DNA of 64,000 bases, taken from positions 148,909 through 212,908 of the forward strand of contig NZ_JAKSYJ010000093.1 in the NCBI RefSeq assembly GCF_022829365.1, read 5' to 3'. Origin of the DNA: Methylobacterium sp. J-077 (GTDB taxonomy: Bacteria; Pseudomonadota; Alphaproteobacteria; Rhizobiales; Beijerinckiaceae). The position numbers and the translations under genes were made by a program. The notes below the pieces were generated by a model that saw only the letters and a program-made list of their open reading frames with translations, did not search any database and was not told where the DNA came from. Below, piece after piece: positions 25,516 through 34,977 of this stretch (its first letter is position 1; each line of letters starts with the position of its first letter).

Positions 25516-28491
25516 TTGGGTATCGTGTCATCGACCTATGTCGGACGATCGGTGGAGCGCGTCGAGGATGCCGGCTTGCTCTCCGGGCTCGGCCGCTACA
25601 TCGACGACCTCGGCACGCGGCCCGGCACGCTGCAGGCGGCGATCCTGCGCTCGCCCCACGCCCATGCGGACATCCTTGGCATCGACGTCCAGGCGGCCAA
25701 GGCGCTGCCCGGCGTCACCGCCGTGGTCACGGGCCGGGACCTCGACGCCGTCACGACCGGCCTCGTCCCGGCCTTGCGGGCGGCCGTCGATGCCCGCGCC
25801 ATCGCGGTGGACCGGGTGCGTTATGTCGGCGAGCCCGTCGCCATCGTCGTCGCCCGCGACCGCTACCTCGCGGAGGACGGCTGCGACCTGATCGAGGTGC
25901 AGTACCGGGTGCGCCCCGCGGTGGTTGACCCGCTGTCGGCCCTCGCCCCCGACAGCGAGATCCTGCACGAGGGCGTCGGCGTCAATTGCGTCAGCGACCG
26001 CCGCTTCCGCTACGGCGAGCCCGAGGCGGCCTTCGCGGACAGCCCGCACAGCCTGTCCGTGACCGTGCGCTACCCGCGCAACACAGGCTCGCCGATGGAG
26101 ACCTACGGCGTCGTCGCCTCCTACGATCCCACCGACGATTCCTACGACGTGCTGGCGAACTTCCAGGGGCCGTTCAGCATCCACGCGGTGGTGGCCCGGG
26201 CGCTGAAGGTGCCGGGCAACCGCCTGCGCCTGCGCACGCCCCCCGATTCCGGCGGCAGCTTCGGAGTGAAGCAGGGCGTCGCGCCCTACGCCGTGCTGAT
26301 CGCCGCCACGGCGCGCCTCGTCGGCCAGCCGGTGAAGTGGATCGAGGATCGGCTGGAGCACCTCTCGGCCTCCGTCTCTGCCACGAACCGGGTCACGACC
26401 CTCCAGGCCGCCTTCGACGCAGATGGGCGCGTCACCGCGCTCGACTGGGATCAGGTCGAGGATTGCGGCGCCTACCTGCGGGCGCCCGAACCCGCCACGC
26501 TCTACCGGATGCACGGCAACCTCACCGGCGCCTACGCCATCCGCAATGTCGCCGTGCGCAACCGGGTGGTGCTGACCAACAAGACGCCGACCGGCCTCGT
26601 GCGCGGCTTCGGCGGGCCGCAGGTCTACTATCCGCTCGAACGGCTGATGCAGCGCATCGCGCTGACGCTGGGCCTCGATCCCTTCGCGGTGATCCGCCGG
26701 AATCTGATTCCGGCCGACGCCTTCCCCTATCGCACCGCGACCGGCGCCCTCTACGATTCCGGCGATTACCAGCGCGCCCTCGACGAAGCCACCCGGGACG
26801 GCGGGCTCGATGAGCTGAAGCGGCGGCGGGATGCCGCCCGTGCCGAGGGCCGCCTCTATGGGATCGGCCTCACGGCGGCGGTCGAGCCCAGCGTCTCCAA
26901 CATGGGCTACATCACCACTGTGCTGACGGCGGAGGAACGCGCCAAGGCCGGGCCCAAGAACGGCGCGCAATCGACCGCCACCATCACCCTCGATCCCGTC
27001 GGCTCGGTGACGGTGCAGGTCGCGTCAGTGCCCCAGGGGCAAGGTCACCGGACGGTGCTCGCCCAGGTGGTGGCCGACGTGCTCGGCCTCCCGATGGAGC
27101 AGATCCGCGTTACCGCCGACCTCGATACCGCCAAGGATGCGTGGTCCATCGCCTCGGGCAACTACGCGAGCCGCTTCGCTGCCGCCGTGGCTGGGGTCGC
27201 GCACCTCGCCGCCACCCGCCTGCGCGACAGGCTCGCGCGGATCGCGGCGGCGCAGCTGAACCTGCGTCCCGAGGACTTGCTCTTCGCGGGCGGTCGCATC
27301 GCCTCGCGATTGAACCCGGACGCGGGCCTGCCCTTCGCGCGGGTGGCCGCCACGAGCCACTGGTCGCCGGGCCTCGTGCCCGAGGATCTCGGCGCGGTGA
27401 TCCGCGAGACGGTGTTCTGGACACCCCCGGAATTGACGGCGCCGGACGCCGAGGACCACATCAACTCCTCCCTCTGCCACGGCTTCATCTTCGACATCTG
27501 CGGCCTGGAGATCGACCGGGTCACCGGCAAGATCATCATCGATCGCTACGTCTCGATGCACGATTGCGGGCGCATCTTGCACCCGGGCATGGTCGAGGGG
27601 CAGGTGCGCGGCGGCTTCGCGCAGGCGCTCGGCGCGGCGGTCTTCGAGGAACTTTCCTACGGCGACGATGGCGCTTTCCTGTCCGGAACCTTCGCCGATT
27701 ACCTGCTGCCCACCGCGACCGAGGTGCCGGATCTACGCATCCTGCACGTCGAGAGTCCGTCGCCCTTCACGCCGCTCGGCGCCAAGGGAGTCGGCGAGGG
27801 CAACTGCATGTCGACGCCGGTCTGCCTCGCCAACGCGGTGGCCGACGCGCTGGGCATCGAGGCCATCGACCTGCCCCTGACCCCCGCCAAGCTCGCTGCC
27901 CTCGCGGCGGGCGGGGAGGAACGAGCGCCCCCCGCCGGCCACTCTGCACCGAAGCCCGCCACGAAGGCGGGCGACCGCACCCTGCGCGGGGAGGGCTCGG
28001 CCGCCGTCACGGCTCCGCCGGAGACGGTCTGGGCGATGCTCCTCGACCCGGACGTGCTCGCCTCCGTCATCCCCGGTTCGCACGGGGTGCGGAAGCTCTC
28101 CAGTACAAAGTTCCAGGCCGACGTCACCCTCGGCGTCGGCCCGGTGAAGGGCCGCTACAAGGCCGAGGTCACCCTCAGCGATCTCGATGAGCCCCGGGCG
28201 GTAACGCTCACCGGCACGGTGACGGGTGGCCTCGGCAGCGGCGGCGGCACCGGCCGCCTGACCCTGGAGCCCGACGGCGCCGGGGGGACGCGGATCGCCT
28301 ACGTCTACGAGGCGGCGGTGGGCGGCAAGGTCGCGGCGGTGGGCGGGCGCCTCCTCGACGGAGCCGCGCGGGTGATCATCGGCGGGTTCTTCACGGCCCT
28401 GGCTCGCCGAGCCGGCGGGTCCGGCGAGCGCAGGCTCCGCCTCCCGGCCGCCCTGCGATGGCTCCTCGCGCGCCTGGGAGTGTCCGCATGA
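25516..28491 (+). CDS. hmfA: 2-furoyl-CoA dehydrogenase large (molybdopterin) subunit with C-terminal CoxG domain
   Basis: A 991-residue molybdenum hydroxylase. Residues about 1-800 are the xanthine-dehydrogenase/CoxL fold (VGRSVERVEDAGLLSGLGRYIDD, DSGGSFGVKQGV, GLVRGFGGPQVYYPLERLM and the catalytic Glu segment GAKGVGEGNCMS). The CO-dehydrogenase AYxCSFR loop is absent. Residues about 830-980 form a CoxG/SRPBCC domain (GSAAVTAPPETVWAMLLDPDVLASVIPG, GPVKGRYKAEVTLSDL) fused on. In the hmf pathway this subunit hydroxylates 2-furoyl-CoA at C5. A TTG at 25516 is taken as start because GGAGGAAG precedes it. Assignment rests on the full hmf gene set nearby; alone it could be any aryl-CoA or aldehyde hydroxylase. 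Confidence 0.8.
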   Translation: MGIVSSTYVGRSVERVEDAGLLSGLGRYIDDLGTRPGTLQAAILRSPHAHADILGIDVQAAKALPGVTAVVTGRDLDAVTTGLVPALRAAVDARAIAVDRVRYVGEPVAIVVARDRYLAEDGCDLIEVQYRVRPAVVDPLSALAPDSEILHEGVGVNCVSDRRFRYGEPEAAFADSPHSLSVTVRYPRNTGSPMETYGVVASYDPTDDSYDVLANFQGPFSIHAVVARALKVPGNRLRLRTPPDSGGSFGVKQGVAPYAVLIAATARLVGQPVKWIEDRLEHLSASVSATNRVTTLQAAFDADGRVTALDWDQVEDCGAYLRAPEPATLYRMHGNLTGAYAIRNVAVRNRVVLTNKTPTGLVRGFGGPQVYYPLERLMQRIALTLGLDPFAVIRRNLIPADAFPYRTATGALYDSGDYQRALDEATRDGGLDELKRRRDAARAEGRLYGIGLTAAVEPSVSNMGYITTVLTAEERAKAGPKNGAQSTATITLDPVGSVTVQVASVPQGQGHRTVLAQVVADVLGLPMEQIRVTADLDTAKDAWSIASGNYASRFAAAVAGVAHLAATRLRDRLARIAAAQLNLRPEDLLFAGGRIASRLNPDAGLPFARVAATSHWSPGLVPEDLGAVIRETVFWTPPELTAPDAEDHINSSLCHGFIFDICGLEIDRVTGKIIIDRYVSMHDCGRILHPGMVEGQVRGGFAQALGAAVFEELSYGDDGAFLSGTFADYLLPTATEVPDLRILHVESPSPFTPLGAKGVGEGNCMSTPVCLANAVADALGIEAIDLPLTPAKLAALAAGGEERAPPAGHSAPKPATKAGDRTLRGEGSAAVTAPPETVWAMLLDPDVLASVIPGSHGVRKLSSTKFQADVTLGVGPVKGRYKAEVTLSDLDEPRAVTLTGTVTGGLGSGGGTGRLTLEPDGAGGTRIAYVYEAAVGGKVAAVGGRLLDGAARVIIGGFFTALARRAGGSGERRLRLPAALRWLLARLGVSA

Positions 28492-29351
28492 AGCCCGCGC
28501 CCTTCGCCTATCTGCGCGCTACGTCCCTGGACGACGCCTTGGAAGCCCTGCGCCAGCACGGCCCCGAGGCCCGGATCATCGCGGGCGGCCAGTCCCTGAT
28601 GCCGATGCTCAACATGCGGCTGACGAAGCCCACCGTGCTCGTCGACGTGATGCGCATCCCCGCTCTCAAAGAGCCCCGTCTCGACAAGGGGGCTCTCGTC
28701 ATCCCGGCGGGCGTGCGGCAGGCGATCTTGCTCGACCGGCCAGAGCTTGCCCGGGACCTGCCGCTGCTGGCCGCCGCCCTGCCGTGGGTCGGGCACATCC
28801 AGACCCGGGCACGGGGGACTCTGTGCGGCTCCGTCGCCCATGCCGACCCGAGCGCGGAAATCCCCCTCTGCCTCGTGGCGCTGCAGGGCGAGATTCACCT
28901 ACGCAGCCGCCGGAAAGTCCGGCGCGTGGCGGCCGAGGACTTCTTCACCGGCATGATGGTCACCGACCGGGCCGACGATGAGATGATTGAGGCCATCGCC
29001 TATCCCCTCCGCCGGGAGGGCGCCGGCACCGCCTTCGCCGAGGTGGGGCGTCGGCACGGCGACTACGCCATCGTCGCCTGCGCGGCGATCGTGGACGGCA
29101 CCCGGATGCGGCTCGCCGTCGGCGGCGTCGCGGACCGGCCCACCGCCCGTGACTTCCCCCACCTCGCCGGCTCGGCGCTGGACGATGCTCTGAACACCTT
29201 CGCCTGGGACCTCGGCGCGGGGGACGATCTCCATGGCACTGCCCGCTACCGCCGCGACCTCGTGCGGAGTCTCGGCCGCCGGGTGCTGGAGGAAGCGGCA
29301 AGGGCCGCAAGAGGCGACACCCATCAGGAGGCCGTGCCATGCCACAGCTAG
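28488..29351 (+). CDS. hmfB: 2-furoyl-CoA dehydrogenase FAD-binding subunit
   Basis: A 287-residue FAD-binding subunit of a molybdenum hydroxylase (CoxM/XdhB type). FAD-site motifs are IIAGGQSLMPMLNMRL near residue 35 and TRARGTLCGSVAHADPSAEIPLCL near residue 105. It passes electrons from the 2Fe-2S subunit to the acceptor. The ATG at 28488 overlaps the stop of the large subunit (ATGA), which fixes the start; 13 bases overlap the next gene. The order large-FAD-FeS matches hmfABC. Confidence 0.87.
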   Translation: MKPAPFAYLRATSLDDALEALRQHGPEARIIAGGQSLMPMLNMRLTKPTVLVDVMRIPALKEPRLDKGALVIPAGVRQAILLDRPELARDLPLLAAALPWVGHIQTRARGTLCGSVAHADPSAEIPLCLVALQGEIHLRSRRKVRRVAAEDFFTGMMVTDRADDEMIEAIAYPLRREGAGTAFAEVGRRHGDYAIVACAAIVDGTRMRLAVGGVADRPTARDFPHLAGSALDDALNTFAWDLGAGDDLHGTARYRRDLVRSLGRRVLEEAARAARGDTHQEAVPCHS

Positions 29352-29872
29352 ACGCGAAGGGCCGTCACACGGTGGCTTTCACCCTCAACGGGCGCGAGAC
29401 CACGGTCGAGGTCGAGACCCGCACCCTGCTGACCGACGCCCTGCGCCACGGGCTCGGGGCCACGGGCACGCATGTCGGCTGCGAGCACGGCGTCTGCGGC
29501 GCCTGCACGGTGTCCATCGACGGGGTGCCCGCCCGGGCCTGCCTGACGCTGGCCGTGGGGGTTGAGGGCTGCGCCGTGCGGACCGTCGAGGGTCTGGCTC
29601 CGGAGCCCGGCCGGCTCGGAGTGCTGCAGGCGGCCTTCCGGCGGCGGCACGCCCTGCAATGCGGCTTCTGCACCGCCGGCATCCTGATGTCGCTCGATGC
29701 CTATCTCGTGCTTCGGCCGAACCCGTCGCGCCGGGAGATCACGGAAGTGATCGGCGGCCATCTCTGCCGCTGCACCGGCTACGCGCCGATCATTGAGGCC
29801 GCCCTGGAGGCGGCTGCGGAACTCAGGGGCGACATCCCGGCCCCGTCATCCCCGGAGGCCGCCCATGCTTGA
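29339..29872 (+). CDS. hmfC: 2-furoyl-CoA dehydrogenase 2Fe-2S subunit
   Basis: A 177-residue small subunit with two [2Fe-2S] sites: plant-ferredoxin type GCEHGVCGACTVSIDG with a further Cys in ARACL, and the alpha-helical second site QCGFCTAGILMS ... GGHLCRCTGYAPI. These are diagnostic of molybdenum hydroxylase small subunits. It overlaps hmfB upstream and hmfD downstream (8 bases), so all four genes are co-translated. Confidence 0.92.
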   Translation: MPQLDAKGRHTVAFTLNGRETTVEVETRTLLTDALRHGLGATGTHVGCEHGVCGACTVSIDGVPARACLTLAVGVEGCAVRTVEGLAPEPGRLGVLQAAFRRRHALQCGFCTAGILMSLDAYLVLRPNPSRREITEVIGGHLCRCTGYAPIIEAALEAAAELRGDIPAPSSPEAAHA

Positions 29873-31424
29873 TCTCGGCACCAGCTTCCTTGCGAGCGTC
29901 TCCCGCGATCCCCGCGCCCTGGCCCTTGTCGATGGGCAGACCCGGCTGACCTACACGGAGTGGTTCGCGGTGATCTCCGCGACGGTCGCGGGGCTCGACC
30001 GGCTCGGGCTGAAGCCCGGCGACCACCTCGTCACGGTCCTTCAGAACCGGCACGAGGCGGCGACCCTGCACTGGGCCTGCCAGTTCGCGGGTATCGTGAT
30101 CACGCCGATCAACTGGCGGGCCAAGGCCGAGGAGATCGATTTCGCGATCGAGAACGCGCAAGCCCGCGCCATCGCCTACGAACCGGTCTCGACCGGGAGC
30201 CTGCGGGATAGCGCGGCGTCGCAGCGGATACCGCGCATCGCCGTCGGCACGCCACTCGGCCCCGGCGAGACCGCCTTCGCCGACCTCGCCGCCACCGAAG
30301 GCCCCCCGGCGACGCCCCGGGTCGACGCGGAGGCGATCTCGCTGATGCTCTACACCTCTGGCACCACCGCCAAGCCCAAGGGGGTCCCACGGCGACACCG
30401 GGCGGAGCGGGCGGCGGCGCTCGCCCACGTGGCGCAGAACCTCTACGGGCGTGGCGAGCGGACGCTCGGCGTCATGCCGCTCTACCACACGATGGGAGTG
30501 CGCTCGCTCCTCGCCATGTCGCTGATCGGCGGGACCTTCGTCTGCCTGCCGCGCTTCGACGTGGCCGGGGCGCTGCGGCTGATCGCGGCCGAGCGGATCA
30601 CCAACCTCTACCTCGTGCCGACCCTCTATCACGACCTCGTGCACCACCGGGATTTCCCGGCGACCGACACGACCTCCGTGCGCAAGCTCGGCTTCGCCGG
30701 AGCGCCGATGACGGACGGCCTGCTCGCCCGCCTGACCGAGGCGTTCCGGCCGGACCTGTTCGTCAACCATTACGGCTCTTCGGAGGTCTACACCTTCACG
30801 ATCAACCACGAGGCGGCGGTGAAACCCGGCTCGGCCGGGCGGGCGGGCCTCAACACCATGGTGCGTGTCGTGCCCATGGGGGACGACTTAGGCCGAACCG
30901 CCGCGCCGGGCGAGGAGGGCGAGATCGCCGTCATCGCCAAGGGCGACGAAGCCTTCGAGGGCTACTGGCATCGCCCCGAGGCCGACGCCAAGGCCTTTCG
31001 CGACGGCTGGTACTTCACCGGCGATACCGGCTTCGCCGACGCCGATGGCGACCTCTACGTCACCGGCCGGGTCGACGACATGATCATCACCGGGGGCGAG
31101 AATGTCTCGCCCGTCGAGATCGAGAGTCGCCTGTCCCTGCATCCGGCTGTGTCCGAGGTCGCCGTCGTGGGCTTGCCCGACGAGCGCTGGGGCCGGATCG
31201 TCGCGGCCTTCATCAAGCGGAGCGGTAGCACCGACGAAGCGGCGCTCGACGCCCATTGCCGGGCGGGCGGCCTGCCGAGTCACAAGCTGCCGCGCCGCTA
31301 CGTCTTCGTGGACGAGATCCCGAAATCGCCGGTCGGCAAGCTGCTGCGCCGTCAGCTCGTGGCCGGCGAGTACGTGCCCGAGGGCGAGGCCGAGCCCCGC
31401 GCCGAAGGCCACGAGGCCGCCTGA
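29865..31424 (+). CDS. hmfD: 2-furoate-CoA ligase (AMP-forming acyl-CoA synthetase)
   Basis: A 519-residue ANL-family ligase. The P-loop is MLYTSGTTAKPKGVP (residues about 160-175); then MPLYHTMGVRS, the aromatic-binding NHYGSSEVYTF (motif A5), DGWYFTGDTG, the hinge GRVDDMIITGGENVSP and the catalytic Lys near the end in PKSPVGKLLRR. It activates an acid to its CoA thioester; in this context 2-furoate to 2-furoyl-CoA. The ATG at 29865 overlaps hmfC, fixing the start. The substrate is assigned from context. Confidence 0.82.
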   Translation: MLDLGTSFLASVSRDPRALALVDGQTRLTYTEWFAVISATVAGLDRLGLKPGDHLVTVLQNRHEAATLHWACQFAGIVITPINWRAKAEEIDFAIENAQARAIAYEPVSTGSLRDSAASQRIPRIAVGTPLGPGETAFADLAATEGPPATPRVDAEAISLMLYTSGTTAKPKGVPRRHRAERAAALAHVAQNLYGRGERTLGVMPLYHTMGVRSLLAMSLIGGTFVCLPRFDVAGALRLIAAERITNLYLVPTLYHDLVHHRDFPATDTTSVRKLGFAGAPMTDGLLARLTEAFRPDLFVNHYGSSEVYTFTINHEAAVKPGSAGRAGLNTMVRVVPMGDDLGRTAAPGEEGEIAVIAKGDEAFEGYWHRPEADAKAFRDGWYFTGDTGFADADGDLYVTGRVDDMIITGGENVSPVEIESRLSLHPAVSEVAVVGLPDERWGRIVAAFIKRSGSTDEAALDAHCRAGGLPSHKLPRRYVFVDEIPKSPVGKLLRRQLVAGEYVPEGEAEPRAEGHEAA

Positions 31425-31459
31425 CACCCCCCAACGAATTTCAGCGAGAGCCCAGCCCC

Positions 31460-32266
31460 ATGACGAGTGACACCCCCACCATCGACCCGCGCCTGACGAA
31501 CCTCGACGGCTTCCGCGTCGAGATCGACACCGAGCGCGAGCGTGCCGACGTGATTCTGGCGCGACCGCCGATGAACGTCATCGCGATGCCCCAGCGTGAC
31601 GAGATCAGGAAGGTGTTCGAGGCGCTGGACGAGGATCCCCGCGTGCGGGTCATCGTCCTGCGGGCGGAGGGCGAGCACTTCTCGTCGGGGGGCTACATCA
31701 AGGGCTTCCTCGACGCCTCGCCCGAACACGTCTCGAAGCTCGCCTGGAACATGGCGGCGCCGGCCCGCTGCTCGAAGCCCGTCATCGCCGCCAACCGTGG
31801 CTACACGTTCGGGGTCGGCTTCGAGATCTCCCTGGCCTGCGACTTCCGCATCGTCTCCGAGACCTGCCGCTATGCGCTTCCCGAACAGAAGCTCGGCCAG
31901 ATCCCCGGTTCCGGCGGCTCGGCCCGGCTCCAGAAGATCGTCGGTATCACGCGGACGAAGGACATCGTGATGCGCTCGAAGCGCATCCCCGGCCGGCAGG
32001 CCCTCGACTGGGGCATCGCCACCGAATGCGTGCCCGACGCGGACCTGGAGAAGGCCACCGACGCCCTCGTGGAGGAGCTGCGCGCCTTCTCGCCCATCGC
32101 CCAGCGCACTGCCAAGAAGCTCCTCAACGACACCGAGGACGCGAGCCTGTCCATCGCCATCGAGCTCGAGGGACACTGCTACAGCCGCCTGCGGCAGGCC
32201 GACGACTTCCGTGAGGGCGTCGAGGCGTTTCACGCCAAGCGCGCCCCGCGTTTCACCGGCTCCTAA
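31460..32266 (+). CDS. hmfE: 2-oxoglutaroyl-CoA hydrolase / enoyl-CoA hydratase superfamily
   Basis: A 268-residue crotonase-fold protein: ARPPMNVIAM, oxyanion segments AEGEHFSSGGYIKGF and AANRGYTFGVGFEISLACDFRIVSE, then PEQKLGQIPGSGGSARLQKIVG. The EQKLGQIPGSGG segment carries the Glu-type residue of hydratases or hydrolases. In the hmf pathway HmfE opens the 5-hydroxyfuroyl-CoA-derived lactone to 2-oxoglutaryl-CoA. It follows hmfD by 35 bases in the same direction. Other aromatic crotonases are possible without context. Confidence 0.78.
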   Translation: MTSDTPTIDPRLTNLDGFRVEIDTERERADVILARPPMNVIAMPQRDEIRKVFEALDEDPRVRVIVLRAEGEHFSSGGYIKGFLDASPEHVSKLAWNMAAPARCSKPVIAANRGYTFGVGFEISLACDFRIVSETCRYALPEQKLGQIPGSGGSARLQKIVGITRTKDIVMRSKRIPGRQALDWGIATECVPDADLEKATDALVEELRAFSPIAQRTAKKLLNDTEDASLSIAIELEGHCYSRLRQADDFREGVEAFHAKRAPRFTGS

Positions 32267-32440
32267 ACCCACCGCGCCGGGGGGCTGCAGGGCGGCTCCC
32301 CACACCCCCGTGACCCCCACGGCACCGCTTCGATCCCGCCCCGGCGGGACACGATGGCGCGCGCCCTAATGGCCCCCGTCCCGACCCAGAGCCCGAACCG
32401 GCCCCACCGCGGCAACGACCGCATCCCCCGGAGGAACCCC

Positions 32441-33790
32441 ATGCAGACCGCCGCAACCTTCGCATCCGATCCCCCCGCTCACGCCAAGCCCACGGGCCGG
32501 CAAACGGCGACGGCCGCCATGGCCTCGCTGTTCGGCTGGGGGCTCGATCTCTTCGACCTGTTCATCCTGCTCTACGTGGCGCCCGTAGTCGGCGCCCTGT
32601 TCTTTCCGGCCGACAAGCCGATGCTGTCGCTGGCGGGAGCCTATGCCTCCTTCGCGGTCACGCTGCTGATCCGGCCCCTCGGCTCGGCCCTGTTCGGCTC
32701 CTATGCGGACCGGTTCGGCCGGCGCCGCGCGCTCATGGTGGCGGTGACCGGGGTCGGCCTGTCGACGGCAGTATTCGGCCTCCTGCCGACGGTCGGCCAG
32801 ATCGGATGGCTCGCCACCGCGATCTTCCTGATCTTCCGCCTCGTCCAGGGCATCTTCGTCGGCGGCGTGGTCGCGGCGTCTCACACGATCGGGACGGAAT
32901 CCGTACCGGAGCGATGGCGGGGGCTGATGTCCGGGGCGGTCGGCGGTGGCGGCTCGGCCATCGGCGGCCTGCTTGCCTCTCTGGTCTTCTACATCGTCTC
33001 GCTCATGGCGCCGGGAGAAGCCTTCACCGAGTGGGGCTGGCGGCTGATGTTCTTCTCGGGTCTGCTGACCTCGGTGATCGGCCTGATCCTCTTCCGCAAT
33101 CTCGAGGAATCCCCGATCTTCAAGGATCTCCAGGCCCGGAAGGCGGCGCTCCGGGCGGGTGCTCCGGCGGAGGGCTCTCCGATCCGCTCCCTGTTCTCGC
33201 CGTCCAACCGGCGAAGCTTCGTGGTCGCGACGCTCATCTCCTTCGGCGGCGGCGCGGCCTACTACCTCACGTCCGGTTACCTGCCGACCCTCCTCAAGCT
33301 CGTCAACGGCGTGCCGAACGCCACCGCCTCGATGATCCTGATCGGCGCCAACGTCGCGGCGGCGATCGGCGCCTGCGGCATGGGCGAACTGAGCCAGCAT
33401 ATCGGGCGCAGACGGTCGTTCCTCGTAATGGGCGTCATCCGCCTGCTCGCTTTTCCCGCCCTGTTCCTGACCATGGCGAACACGACGAGCCTCGTTGGGG
33501 TCGCGGCCTGCGCCTTCCTGCTGGCGCTCATTGCCAACGCCAGCTACGGGCCGCTACTGATCTTCCTCAACGAAAAATTCCCGACGGCGGTGCGGGCCAC
33601 GGGGACGGGCCTGACCTGGAACATCGGCTTCGCCCTCGGCGGCATGCTGCCGACGCTCGTCTCCCTCGTCGCCGACGGGCCGACGCAGATTCCGATGGTG
33701 CTGGCCGTCGTCATGACCGGCGTCACCCTGGTCTATCTCGTCGGTGCCTTCCTGACCAACGAGACGCAGGGCAATCTCGACCGGGCCTGA
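32441..33790 (+). CDS. MFS transporter of the metabolite:H+ symporter (MHS) type, likely furan-acid uptake
   Basis: A 449-residue 12-span carrier. The MHS/sugar-porter loop signature GSYADRFGRRRALM follows TM2; QGIFVGGVVAASHTIGTESVPERWRGLMSG spans TM4-5, and NEKFPTAVRATGTGLTWNIGFALGG is the hallmark of the C-terminal half of aromatic-acid symporters. GGAGGA ahead of the ATG at 32441 sets the start (an upstream in-frame ATG at 32354 is not supported). The position inside the hmf cluster matches HmfT-type transporters of other bacteria. The 174 bases upstream contain only GC-rich short hairpins. Confidence 0.83.
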   Translation: MQTAATFASDPPAHAKPTGRQTATAAMASLFGWGLDLFDLFILLYVAPVVGALFFPADKPMLSLAGAYASFAVTLLIRPLGSALFGSYADRFGRRRALMVAVTGVGLSTAVFGLLPTVGQIGWLATAIFLIFRLVQGIFVGGVVAASHTIGTESVPERWRGLMSGAVGGGGSAIGGLLASLVFYIVSLMAPGEAFTEWGWRLMFFSGLLTSVIGLILFRNLEESPIFKDLQARKAALRAGAPAEGSPIRSLFSPSNRRSFVVATLISFGGGAAYYLTSGYLPTLLKLVNGVPNATASMILIGANVAAAIGACGMGELSQHIGRRRSFLVMGVIRLLAFPALFLTMANTTSLVGVAACAFLLALIANASYGPLLIFLNEKFPTAVRATGTGLTWNIGFALGGMLPTLVSLVADGPTQIPMVLAVVMTGVTLVYLVGAFLTNETQGNLDRA

Positions 33791-33821
33791 CGATACGGTT
33801 CTGCGCGGGCGGAGACCTCCC

Positions 33822-34289
33822 ATGACGAGTGATCCCCTCTGGAGCTTCGCCTGCGCGTTCTACGGCCGGCCCGGCGTCGCCGCGGCCTGCCTCGCGCTCC
33901 AGGACGAGGGCGGCGCCGATGTGCCCCTGCTCCTGTACCTGATCTGGTGCGGGAGGACCGGACGAAGGCTGGACGCCTCGGCGCTCGCCGGAGCGGAAGC
34001 CCGGATCGGAACCTGGCGCGGACAGGTGATTATTCCCTTACGGGCGATCCGCCGGGCGATGCGGTCGGACCTCATGCCGGGCCAGGGGACGGAGGTGCTC
34101 CGGGAGCGGATTAAGCTCGCGGAGATCGAGGCGGAGCGCCTCGCCCTCGCGGCTCTCTTCGAGGCCGCGCCGGTCCCGGATATGCCGGCGAGTTCGGGCG
34201 GCGAGGCGCTGGCCCTCTATGCCGCTCATCTCGGCCGGACCTGGCCGGAGGCACCGCTGCGGGTTCTCACGACGGCGCTGGAGGGCTGA
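33822..34289 (+). CDS. TIGR02444 (DUF2390) family protein
   Basis: A 155-residue protein recognised from WSFACAFYGRPGVAAACLALQDEGGADVPLLLYLIWCGRTG, the hallmark of the TIGR02444 family, whose function is unknown. It starts 31 bases after the MHS transporter with a GGAG ribosome site. Its 3' end overlaps the convergent hmfG gene by 23 bases. It is not a known hmf gene; whether it has a role in furan use or is a passenger cannot be told. Confidence 0.82.
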   Translation: MTSDPLWSFACAFYGRPGVAAACLALQDEGGADVPLLLYLIWCGRTGRRLDASALAGAEARIGTWRGQVIIPLRAIRRAMRSDLMPGQGTEVLRERIKLAEIEAERLALAALFEAAPVPDMPASSGGEALALYAAHLGRTWPEAPLRVLTTALEG

Positions 34290-34869
34290 GCGCCGGTGAG
34301 CCTTCTCCGCTCCGCCAACGCCGGACGCCGGGTGCGTCGATGTCGAACAGGTCGAGAACCCGCCCAATCGTATGGTCCACCATTTCGGCGAGGCTCTCCG
34401 GACGCGCGTAGAAGGCCGGAACCGGCGGGGCGATGATCGCCCCCATTTCCGAGAGCGCCGTCATGGTGCGGAGGTGGCCGGTGTGGAGGGGGGTCTCCCG
34501 CACCATCAGGACGAGGCGGCGGCGCTCCTTCAGGGTCACGTCGGCGGCCCGCGTCAGCAGGCCGGATGTGACGCCGGTCGCGATCTCGGCCTGGCTTCGC
34601 ATGGAGCAGGGCGCCACGACCATGCCGCGGGTCCGGAAGGATCCGGAGGCGATCGAGGCGCCGATGTCCCCCTGGGCGTAGGTCTTGGCGGCCAGGGCGC
34701 GGACGTCGGCGACCTTGAGGTCGGTTTCATGGGCCAGCGTCACCTCGGCCGAGCGCGACATCACGAGATGGGCCGGGATCGCGAGGTCGCTCAGGATTTC
34801 CAGGAGACGGATCCCATAGATCACCCCCGAAGCACCCGAGATGCCGACCACGAGGGGCAGCGGTGTCAT
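34267..34869 (-). CDS. hmfG: UbiX-family flavin prenyltransferase (HmfG)
   Basis: A 200-residue UbiX/Pad1-type enzyme that prenylates FMN to make the cofactor of UbiD decarboxylases. Visible are the FMN-binding VVGISGASGVIYGIRLLEIL, MVVAPCSMRSQAEIATGVTSGLLTRAADVTLKERRRLVLMVRETPLHTGHLRTM and IIAPPVPAFYARPESL; the RETPL segment is the conserved dimethylallyl-phosphate site. GGGAGGA precedes the ATG at 34869. It should serve the nearby UbiD-type HmfF, from which it is separated by a LysR gene. Confidence 0.92.
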   Translation of the reverse strand: MTPLPLVVGISGASGVIYGIRLLEILSDLAIPAHLVMSRSAEVTLAHETDLKVADVRALAAKTYAQGDIGASIASGSFRTRGMVVAPCSMRSQAEIATGVTSGLLTRAADVTLKERRRLVLMVRETPLHTGHLRTMTALSEMGAIIAPPVPAFYARPESLAEMVDHTIGRVLDLFDIDAPGVRRWRSGEGSPALSPPAPS

Positions 34870-34977
34870 CGTTCCTCCCGGCCGCAACGGGCGCGGCGAC
34901 GTTTCCGGTGACAGTATCGGGGTGTGCTCGCTCGTGTCGAATAACGTCGGCTGATCGCTGCCATCAGTCCGGGGGGC

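Noticed and set aside
25528..26970. A 480-codon open frame on the strand opposite hmfA
   Set aside because: It is antisense to a clearly conserved molybdenum hydroxylase; its composition (His/Arg/Gly/Asp rich, no motifs) is what high-GC shadow frames give.
25516..29872. Carbon monoxide dehydrogenase (CoxLMS)
   Set aside because: The large subunit lacks the AYxCSFR active-site loop of CO dehydrogenases, and the neighbours are an aryl-CoA ligase and crotonase.
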